A stretch of DNA of 64,000 nucleotides from Chryseomicrobium aureum (GTDB lineage: Bacteria; Bacillota; Bacilli; Bacillales_A; Planococcaceae). The notes under the pieces are model-generated. The model saw nothing but the letters and a program-made list of their open reading frames with translations, was not told where the DNA came from and ran no database searches. The translations under genes and the position numbers were made by a program. The stretch covers positions 62,001-126,000 of the forward strand of contig NZ_JAFBFG010000002.1 in assembly GCF_016909155.1 (NCBI RefSeq). The letters are read 5' to 3'. This document shows, piece after piece, positions 55,805 through 64,000 of the stretch (position 1 is its first letter; each line of letters begins with the position of its first letter).

Positions 55805-57090
55805 TGTTTACATACGAACGTTTAGTGCAAAACTTGCAAGATGTTCCGACTTTCCCTGGGATTGATGCGCAAGAAATCGCTGACAAATTAAATGAACTTA
55901 TGCAAATTGGTAGGACATCTGAAGGCGGGATGCACCGCTTTCCCTATACTGATACCGAAACACGAGCAAAAGCCGTATTTGTGCGTTGGATGCAAGAAGT
56001 AAAGTTACAAGTGCGGGAAGATGCAATCGGCAATCTTTATGGTCTGTATAAAGGGCAAGATTCAACGCTGCCTGTTGTCATGACGGGATCGCATTTAGAC
56101 AGCGTACCTAACGGAGGAGCATTTGATGGTCCTCTTGGTTGTATCAGCAGTCTGCTTGCAATCAAAGCGATGCAGGAGCGAGGGATTCAGCCGAAGCGTG
56201 GAATTGAAGTCGTTGTCTTTGTGGATGAGGAAGGCGCGCGTTTCCGTAACGGAATTTTCGGGAGCCGTGTGTTGATGGGAGAAGTGACGTACCAAGACTT
56301 GCTACGTTTTTCCGATGATGAGGGAGTTGCGCTTGTCGATGCAATGCAAGAAAGTGGTTTTACTGCCGAAGATGTACAAAAGCATAAACGTCACCCTGAA
56401 GAAATCCATGCCTTTCTTGAACTCCATATCGAGCAGGGCGTGAAACTCGAAGCAACAGGTACAGATATAGGGGTCGTTGAAGGAATTGCTGGTCCTGCCT
56501 GGCTGACAGCAACATACAAAGGCAATACCGACCATGCTGGTAACACACCCATGGATGCAAGGAAAGATACGGTGCCTGCTGCAGCAGAACTTATTTTAGC
56601 TGTTGAAAAGTTCCCCCGTGAAATCAACGAAACAGCTGTAGCAACTGTGGGGAAACTGCATGTTCATCCGAACGGGTCGAACGTGATTGCAGGCGAGACG
56701 CAAGTAACGGTAGATGTGCGTGATATTTATGAGGATACACGTGCGGAGCTACTTTCTCGCATCCAACAAGCTGCATATGAAATTGCAGAACGACGTGGTT
56801 TAGAAGTTGTAGTGGAACAAGATGTGCAAATTCCTCCTGTGTTAGTGCCAGATCAAATCCAACAAGTGATTCGAGAAGCCGCCGAAAAGTGCGGCCTTTC
56901 TACCATGCCGCTTGTCAGTGGTGCCGGTCATGATGCCATGATTATGGGGAAGTATGTTCCGTCTGGCATGGTATTTGTGCCGAGTCACAATGGGAAAAGT
57001 CATTCACCAGATGAGTGGACGGAGTTATCGGATTGCGTGAAAGGTGTCGCCGTCATGACGGAGGCTCTGCTTGCTCTAGCTGAGAACTAA
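55804..57090 (+). CDS. Zn-dependent amidase/hydantoinase-carbamoylase family hydrolase
   Basis: A 428-residue M20-like hydrolase of the N-carbamoyl-L-amino-acid hydrolase/allantoate amidohydrolase family. Metal ligands: GSHLDSVPNGGAFDGPLG (His and Asp, about 97-114), DEEGARF (Glu pair), and SHNGKSHSPDEWT at the C-terminus (His). LELHIEQGVKLEATG and KGNTDHAGNTPMDARKD are typical. Two ATGs follow GGAGGAGA; the second is preferred for spacing, and it overlaps the abgT stop as TGATG. It should release an amino acid from the compound that AbgT brings in. Allantoate cannot be excluded. Confidence 0.9.
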   Translation: MFTYERLVQNLQDVPTFPGIDAQEIADKLNELMQIGRTSEGGMHRFPYTDTETRAKAVFVRWMQEVKLQVREDAIGNLYGLYKGQDSTLPVVMTGSHLDSVPNGGAFDGPLGCISSLLAIKAMQERGIQPKRGIEVVVFVDEEGARFRNGIFGSRVLMGEVTYQDLLRFSDDEGVALVDAMQESGFTAEDVQKHKRHPEEIHAFLELHIEQGVKLEATGTDIGVVEGIAGPAWLTATYKGNTDHAGNTPMDARKDTVPAAAELILAVEKFPREINETAVATVGKLHVHPNGSNVIAGETQVTVDVRDIYEDTRAELLSRIQQAAYEIAERRGLEVVVEQDVQIPPVLVPDQIQQVIREAAEKCGLSTMPLVSGAGHDAMIMGKYVPSGMVFVPSHNGKSHSPDEWTELSDCVKGVAVMTEALLALAEN

Positions 57091-57095
57091 AACAA

Positions 57096-57130
57096 ACCTG
57101 CTTTTCTCAAACAATGAGAAAGGCAGGTAT
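57096..57130 (+). terminator. terminator-like hairpin after the hydrolase
   Basis: ACCTGC and TTTCTCA arms pair with TGAGAAA and GCAGGT (one mismatch); the U tail is weak (ATTGTT). Confidence 0.65.
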
Positions 57131-57343
57131 TGTTGTTTCGTCTTGTTCAAACGATCATTCCGGATGTTCATGGAAATGTCTAAATAAAGTAACCATTTGT
57201 TCATATAAAATAATGAATTTGTCATGATACTACCGTCATACTAGTCATTACCCTATGGTAAGTTTAAAATCTTAAGTAAGGTGAAGAAGGAGTTATGTTT
57301 CATTTCCTTTAATAATTCCAGTGAAACTAGAAAGGAGAATAAG

Positions 57344-57613
57344 ATGATTGAACGAAGTTATAAAATTACAAGTGTAGAAGGCCTTCATGCACGACCCGCT
57401 GCCACCTTGGTAGCAGCAGTGACACCATTTACCTCTGAAGTAAAGCTTGAATATCAAGAAAGACAAGTAAATATGAAATCGATTATGGGTCTTATGTCGT
57501 TAGGCATTTCAAAAGATAGCACGATCAAAATTATTGCCGACGGTTCTGACGAAGAAGATTTAATGGCTGTTGTAGATGCGTTAATGAAAACTGAAGGATT
57601 GGCTACAGGATGA
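57344..57613 (+). CDS. ptsH: HPr phosphocarrier protein
   Basis: An 89-residue HPr with both sites intact: His15 in [11 protein letters not shown] for phosphate from enzyme I, and Ser47 in [10 protein letters not shown] (the usual Ser46) for HPr kinase. It therefore looks usable for PTS sugar transport, catabolite repression with CcpA, and direct activation of GlpK. The ATG has AAAGGAG; an earlier frame start lacks support. The 213-base leader between the previous terminator and this gene is AT-rich with no clear single promoter. It overlaps ptsI by four bases (ATGA). Confidence 0.95.
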   Translation: MIERSYKITSVEGLHARPAATLVAAVTPFTSEVKLEYQERQVNMKSIMGLMSLGISKDSTIKIIADGSDEEDLMAVVDALMKTEGLATG

Positions 57614-59328
57614 AGTCTATTGCGGGCTTAGCAGCATCAAATGGAATTGCTATTGCCAAAGCACTTCGTATAGAAGACACTGCTTTACCTATCGAAAAAA
57701 AAGCTGTTACCAATACGGATAAAGAAATTAAGCGTTTCGAATCGGCTATTTTTGCTGCTGAAGACGAATTGAAAGAAATAAAAAAGCAGACACAACTTAA
57801 ATTGGGGTCAGATACATCAGCAATTTTTACTGCGCATCTTTTAGTCTTGAAAGACCCTGAATTCATAGGTCCGATTAAAGAAAAAATTGGTAGGGGCTTA
57901 AATGCAGAATTTGCACTTCAAGAAACGACAAATAGGTTCATTGCCATGTTCGATGCTTTGGACAATGAGTACATAAGAGCAAGAACGGCAGATATTCGCG
58001 ATGTCGCAAAACGAGTACTAACTCATCTAGTAGGTCTAACACTTCCTGATCTATCGCTCATTTCTGAAGAAGTGATTGTTATAGCGAACGATTTGTCTCC
58101 TTCTGAAACAGCCCTACTAAATCTTGATTTCGTTAAAGGTTTTGTTACCAATAGAGGCAGTCGGACTTCACATACTGCAATACTTGCTCGCACCCTTGAA
58201 ATTCCAGCAGTAATTGGAACGAACACAGCAACTTCGACTATAGAGAACGGCCAAGTGGTTATTGTGGATGGAATAGAAGGAAGAGTTTATGTTAACCCCA
58301 GTGAAGAAATTATTTCTGCATATCGAGCTAAAAGTGCCGATCTAGAAGCCAATAAAGTAGAGATGACAAAGTATTTAAACAAACCTACTGTTACATTGGA
58401 TGGACATCGAGTAGAGCTCGCTGCCAATATTGGAACCCCCGAAGATGTTAAAGGAGCAATTGAAAACGGTAGTGAAGGCATCGGTTTATACCGAACGGAA
58501 TTTTTGTACATGGGACGAGATTCTTTTCCCAGTGAAGAAGAGCAATACGAAGCATATAAATCTGTGCTGGATTGTATGAAAAACAGACCTACAGTCATCC
58601 GTACTTTAGATTGTGGTGGAGATAAAGAACTTCCCTATTTTAAGCTTCCTGATGAAATGAATCCGTATTTAGGTCTTCGAGCAATACGACTTTCTTTAGA
58701 AATGCAAGATATGTTCCGAACACAACTCCGAGCACTTCTGCGGGCAAGTGTGCACGGTAATTTGAAAATAATGTTCCCCATGATTGCCACTCTTGACGAG
58801 TTTAGGAAGGCTAAAGCAATACTCATTCAAGAAAAAGAACAGCTTATTTCAAAAGGAATCGCGGTAAGTGAATCGATAGAAATAGGTATGATGGTGGAAG
58901 TGCCTTCAGCGGCTGTAATTGCAGATCATTTCGCTAAAGAGGCGGATTTCTTATCTATCGGTACAAATGATTTGATCCAGTATACACTTGCAGCGGATCG
59001 CATGAACGAAAGAGTCTCTTATTTATACCAACCTTATCATCCGGCAATTCTACGCTTAGTGAAAAATGTAATTGATGCTGCTCATCAGCAAGGTAAATGG
59101 GTAGGCATGTGTGGTCAAATGGCAGAAGATGACATAGCTATACCCATACTTCTAGCTCTCGGGCTCGATGAATTCTCAATGAGTGCTTCCTCAATTTTAA
59201 AAGCTCGTTCCCGGATTTCACAACTCTCAAAATCTAAGTGGGAAGGTCATTTGAGTCATATCATGTCTCTATCTACAGCTGAAGAAGTAGAACATTTTAT
59301 GAAAGAGATTATAGGTAAGAGGAATTAA
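57610..59328 (+). CDS. ptsI: PTS enzyme I (phosphoenolpyruvate-protein phosphotransferase)
   Basis: Transfers phosphate from PEP to HPr. The 572-residue protein has the N-terminal phosphohistidine domain with His188 in [12 protein letters not shown] (the B. subtilis site is His189), the PEP-binding barrel with [15 protein letters not shown] (about 290-304), [44 protein letters not shown] and the active Cys in [10 protein letters not shown]. It overlaps ptsH by four bases. No sugar-specific EII is next to it; instead the glycerol regulon follows, convergent. Confidence 0.96.
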   Translation: MKSIAGLAASNGIAIAKALRIEDTALPIEKKAVTNTDKEIKRFESAIFAAEDELKEIKKQTQLKLGSDTSAIFTAHLLVLKDPEFIGPIKEKIGRGLNAEFALQETTNRFIAMFDALDNEYIRARTADIRDVAKRVLTHLVGLTLPDLSLISEEVIVIANDLSPSETALLNLDFVKGFVTNRGSRTSHTAILARTLEIPAVIGTNTATSTIENGQVVIVDGIEGRVYVNPSEEIISAYRAKSADLEANKVEMTKYLNKPTVTLDGHRVELAANIGTPEDVKGAIENGSEGIGLYRTEFLYMGRDSFPSEEEQYEAYKSVLDCMKNRPTVIRTLDCGGDKELPYFKLPDEMNPYLGLRAIRLSLEMQDMFRTQLRALLRASVHGNLKIMFPMIATLDEFRKAKAILIQEKEQLISKGIAVSESIEIGMMVEVPSAAVIADHFAKEADFLSIGTNDLIQYTLAADRMNERVSYLYQPYHPAILRLVKNVIDAAHQQGKWVGMCGQMAEDDIAIPILLALGLDEFSMSASSILKARSRISQLSKSKWEGHLSHIMSLSTAEEVEHFMKEIIGKRN

Positions 59329-59360
59329 AAACTCAGTTCCAAGAGAAAGGAACTGAGTTT
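59326..59360. terminator. bidirectional terminator of ptsI and glpD
   Basis: AAACTCAGTTCC/GGAACTGAGTTT, a perfect 12-base stem with an eight-base loop; the T run is better on the minus strand (glpD side). Confidence 0.85.
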
Positions 59361-59413
59361 ACTATAGTGCTAGTCACTATATATCTTTTTATATTTTTTA
59401 AGCCAAGGAGAAA

Positions 59414-61081
59414 TTAACGAAGGGCAATTATGGCATCGTGAATTTCTTTTTCTAATTCCTCTTGGTATGTTTTATAGGTTGCTTCATCCCAGCCTAACAG
59501 ATTTTTCATAAGCTCTAGAATGGATGCTTTGTGAAGTTGGACCCAATTGATATCGAAAAACAATCTTCCCGTGCGGCGAATAAAGAAATCTACAGGTTTC
59601 ACGATCATTTCATTTTGCACGGCATAGACGACTTCGGAATAAACAGCGAGTGTCAAAGAACCGTCCATTTTCATCCCAGTTGCAGCATGTGCTATTTTGA
59701 AAATTTGATCTGCATTCGAGCCATAAAATGAGGCGAAATGACGGCCTTCATCCGGAGTTAACCCGAACTTAACTGCTTCAAGAGCCTTCTTTTCAACGAA
59801 GGAATGATAATTTTGAGAGCCCCCAAAATCCGCTCCAGAGATAGGTAAATGAATTGTTTTAGATTTTTTAAAGGTTTGTTTCGTTTCTGATTTTAAACGC
59901 TTAGAGACAAGGTCAACTACGTGCTCTGACATTTTTCTGTATCCTGTTAACTTGCCCCCAGCTATTGTGATTAGTCCACTTTCTTGCTCCCAAATTTCAT
60001 CTTTACGCGATATTTCAGAGGGGTCTTTGCCTTCTTCAAATATAAGTGGACGAACGCCAGCCCAGCTCGATTCAACGTCATCAACCGTTACGTGAACTGT
60101 TGGGAACATATAATGAATGGCATCTAAAATATACTGACGGTCTTCAACAGTCATCTTAGGATTCGCAATATCATTATCTTTATCAAAAAGTGTATCTGTG
60201 GTGCCTACATAGGCTTTGCCGTCACGCGGTATGGCAAACATCATTCTACCATCTTGCGTATCAAAATAAATAGCTTGCTTTAAAGGGAAGACGGATTGGT
60301 CTACTACCAAGTGAACACCTTTAGTTAATCTCAATTGTTTTGAGTTTTTGGAGTAATCCAGGCTTCGGACTTCATCGACCCATGGGCCCGCTGCATTTAC
60401 AACTCTTTTTCCTGAGAGGATATAGGGTGTACCAGATAATTGGTCCATCACTTCAATTCCAGTAATCTTTTTTTGATCATAGATAAAGCGTTGTGCTTTC
60501 ACGTAATTGACTATGTCTGCTCCGTATTCCACAGCTTTTTTTATGACTTCAAGGGTCAATCGTGCATCATCGGTACGATATTCTACATAATACCCAGCTC
60601 CGCGTAATCCATCTTTTTTTACTAAAGGTTCATGAGCTAGCGTTTCCTGAGCAGAAAGCATCTTGCGTCGCTCCTTCTTTTTGACGCCAGCTAAATAGTC
60701 ATAAACACGCAAACCAAAGGATGTGCTTACCTTTCCGAATGTTCCACCTTTATGGATAGGTAAAAGCATCCATTCTGGTGTCGTAACATGAGGTCCGTTT
60801 TCGTAGACGATTTCCCGCTCTTTCCCGACCTCAGCCACCATTTTCACTTCGAATTGTTTTAAATAACGCAGTCCACCATGGACAAGTTTGGTAGATCGAC
60901 TAGATGTTCCACCTGCAAAATCTTGCATCTCAACAACAGCAACTTTCATTCCTCTTGTTACAGCGTCAAGAGCAATACCGGCCCCAGTAATCCCTCCGCC
61001 AATGACAATTAAATCGTATTCCTGTTGGCTCATCTTGTTTACTTGCGCGTCTCTATTTAGACTCGAAAAATTTTGTATCAC
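59414..61081 (-). CDS. glpD: aerobic glycerol-3-phosphate dehydrogenase
   Basis: Oxidises sn-glycerol-3-phosphate to dihydroxyacetone phosphate with FAD and passes electrons to menaquinone at the membrane. 555 residues. FAD motif [18 protein letters not shown] (residues about 23-40), then [65 protein letters not shown], and [45 protein letters not shown] (in parts) closes the catalytic domain. The start is GTG with AAAGGCGG upstream and matches the length of the Bacillus protein. A U-tailed hairpin lies upstream, the usual GlpP target. Confidence 0.95.
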   Translation of the reverse strand: MIQNFSSLNRDAQVNKMSQQEYDLIVIGGGITGAGIALDAVTRGMKVAVVEMQDFAGGTSSRSTKLVHGGLRYLKQFEVKMVAEVGKEREIVYENGPHVTTPEWMLLPIHKGGTFGKVSTSFGLRVYDYLAGVKKKERRKMLSAQETLAHEPLVKKDGLRGAGYYVEYRTDDARLTLEVIKKAVEYGADIVNYVKAQRFIYDQKKITGIEVMDQLSGTPYILSGKRVVNAAGPWVDEVRSLDYSKNSKQLRLTKGVHLVVDQSVFPLKQAIYFDTQDGRMMFAIPRDGKAYVGTTDTLFDKDNDIANPKMTVEDRQYILDAIHYMFPTVHVTVDDVESSWAGVRPLIFEEGKDPSEISRKDEIWEQESGLITIAGGKLTGYRKMSEHVVDLVSKRLKSETKQTFKKSKTIHLPISGADFGGSQNYHSFVEKKALEAVKFGLTPDEGRHFASFYGSNADQIFKIAHAATGMKMDGSLTLAVYSEVVYAVQNEMIVKPVDFFIRRTGRLFFDINWVQLHKASILELMKNLLGWDEATYKTYQEELEKEIHDAIIALR

Positions 61082-61141
61082 TTTACTTCCGCCTTTCAGT
61101 TTTAGTGTATGTGGTTCTCTAAATAAACGAATTTTTTAGAT

Positions 61142-61202
61142 AAAAAAAAGAGAGGCTGAATCACATTATGATGCATGCATCATAATGAATTCAGGCCTCT
61201 CT
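61142..61202 (-). terminator. long terminator hairpin between glpK and glpD (GlpP-type leader)
   Basis: Leftward, arms AGAGAGG(C) and TGAAT with CATTATGATGC pair with their complements over about 25 positions with two small bulges and end in eight U residues. It is followed 60 bases later by the glpD start. In Bacillus glpD is switched on by GlpP antitermination at exactly such a hairpin; here the same is inferred. Confidence 0.85.
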
Positions 61203-61251
61203 CATTCTGTACCCATTTATTAACTTAAGTAAATTCTATCATAAATTCGTA

Positions 61252-63580
<2,329 letters not shown>

Positions 63581-63623
63581 ATACATTGCTCCCTCTCTTG
63601 GTAAATGTTGGTTTTTATAAAAT

Positions 63624-63681
63624 AAAAAGACCCATAGATAGGTTCCACAATTCATGTATTGTGGAAGCACCTGTGGGTCTC
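63624..63681 (-). terminator. leader terminator of glpFK (GlpP-type)
   Basis: Leftward, AGACCCA/TGGGTCT and TTCCACAAT/ATTGTGGAA stems with interior bulges, ending in TTTTT, lie 34 bases downstream of the promoter and 44 bases before the start. The arrangement is that of the GlpP-antiterminated leader of B. subtilis glpFK. Confidence 0.85.
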
Positions 63682-63714
63682 TTGATTCTCTACACTGAAT
63701 ATTAACTTGTGACT

Positions 63715-63743
63715 AACATATCAAACAATGAAAGCGGTGTCAA
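63715..63743 (-). promoter_or_regulatory. glpFK promoter with overlapping cre site
   Basis: Leftward, a perfect TTGACA at 63743-63738, a 17-base spacer and TATGTT at 63720-63715. The cre sequence TGAAAGCGGTGTCA (63729-63742) fits TGWAANCGNTNWCA at every position and covers the -35, so CcpA would block initiation when preferred sugars are present. Confidence 0.88.
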
Positions 63744-63766
63744 CGGGTAGCCATACTATTCTGTTT

Positions 63767-64000
63767 TCAAGAGAAGGCCGTCCATAAAGCAATAGAAGAG
63801 GTCGTGATCGCAATGGCGCCAGCTCGGAGTGCTTCTTCAACTTCTTGCTCTGTTTCGATTAAGCCACCTGCGATTATAGGTTTACCAGTTGTAATCCCTA
63901 CACGTTCAATTACTTTAGGAACAACACCTGGTAAAAGTTCAATATAATCAGGATCTGATTTATTAATCAATTGAACGCTTCGATCTAAAGCATTTGAGTC
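63767..64000 (-). CDS. glpP: glycerol-3-phosphate-responsive antiterminator, C-terminal part
   Basis: The last 77 residues of GlpP are inside the window; the start lies beyond the right edge. DYIELLPGVVPKVIERVGITTGKPIIAGGLIETEQEVEEALRAGAIAITTSSIALW, in successive parts, matches the TIM-barrel phosphate-binding end of GlpP, with PIIAGGLI and AITTS as the phosphate grips. It binds glycerol-3-phosphate and then the leader hairpins before glpF and glpD. It is the last gene of its unit, 24 bases before the glpFK -35. Confidence 0.93.
   Translation of the reverse strand, partial: DSNALDRSVQLINKSDPDYIELLPGVVPKVIERVGITTGKPIIAGGLIETEQEVEEALRAGAIAITTSSIALWTAFS

Noticed and set aside
57295-57312. Five-codon frame MFHFL after AAGGAG upstream of ptsH
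   Set aside because: Only two to three bases separate the ribosome site and ATG, and there is no attenuator hairpin; not enough for a leader peptide.

Overview
The window looks like chromosome from a low-to-mid GC Gram-positive of the order Bacillales, most likely a Planococcaceae-type bacterium (Sporosarcina/Planococcus/Chryseomicrobium kind); the family is inferred. The basis is strong AGGAGG ribosome sites with ATG, GTG and TTG starts, stem-plus-U terminators after almost every unit, S-box (SAM-I) riboswitches, sigma-B-like promoters, a perfect cre site, a GlpP-type glycerol regulon, and Bacillus-type proteins (MetI, YitJ, YfkAB, MenA, DUF1129 with PadR, HPr with both phosphorylation sites). 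No phage, insertion sequence or CRISPR array was seen.

Layout. Positions 1-6,900 hold a structured leader of a gene cut by the left edge, a DUF3870 protein, azoreductase, an E. coli-type SAM decarboxylase, a 2-hydroxyacid dehydrogenase, an M20 amidohydrolase and a three-gene polar amino acid ABC importer. Positions 6,900-14,100 hold a PfkB sugar kinase, CstA copy 1, an NRDE protein, a FetAB-like pair with RlmA, and a PadR/DUF1129 pair. Positions 14,200-20,800 form a methionine operon under a SAM-I riboswitch: metI, a homocysteine methyltransferase/MTHFR fusion, and metH. Positions 20,800-28,430 hold a BCCT transporter, an EAL protein, a DJ-1-like protein, cysK, a patatin and a divergent stress cluster. 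Positions 28,480-31,280 hold a second SAM-I riboswitch in front of an unknown coiled-coil gene and a divergent glycerate kinase-like gene, followed by an ordinary glycerate kinase. Positions 31,300-41,300 hold two MFS carriers, small proteins, an RNase H-like protein, a MecA-type PBP, menA, a small gene with a LexA-type box, and a tRNA-Val. Positions 41,400-51,100 hold glutaminase, CstA copy 2 with a small CC-ending protein and an ArsA-like ATPase, a stress SDR, YfkAB, a DUF4397 surface protein with its own class F-like sortase, and a DUF368 transporter. Positions 51,100-57,100 hold a PucR/GAF regulator with an M20 hydrolase, divergent from an AbgT transporter and a carbamoylase-type hydrolase. 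Positions 57,300-64,000 hold HPr and enzyme I followed by the glycerol regulon glpD, glpK, glpF and the end of glpP on the minus strand.

How it works together. The dominant theme is uptake and breakdown of small carbon and nitrogen compounds: polar amino acids, N-acyl or aminobenzoyl amino acids, glutamine, pyruvate-like CstA substrates, glycerate and glycerol. Sulfur/methionine metabolism is tied to SAM riboswitches, and several general-stress genes carry sigma-B-like promoters. The strongest candidates for something undescribed are the SAM-riboswitch-controlled coiled-coil/glycerate kinase-like pair (28,484-30,091) and the CstA/CC-protein/ArsA-like locus (42,498-45,478). Functions come from reading protein motifs by eye; no database search was run.
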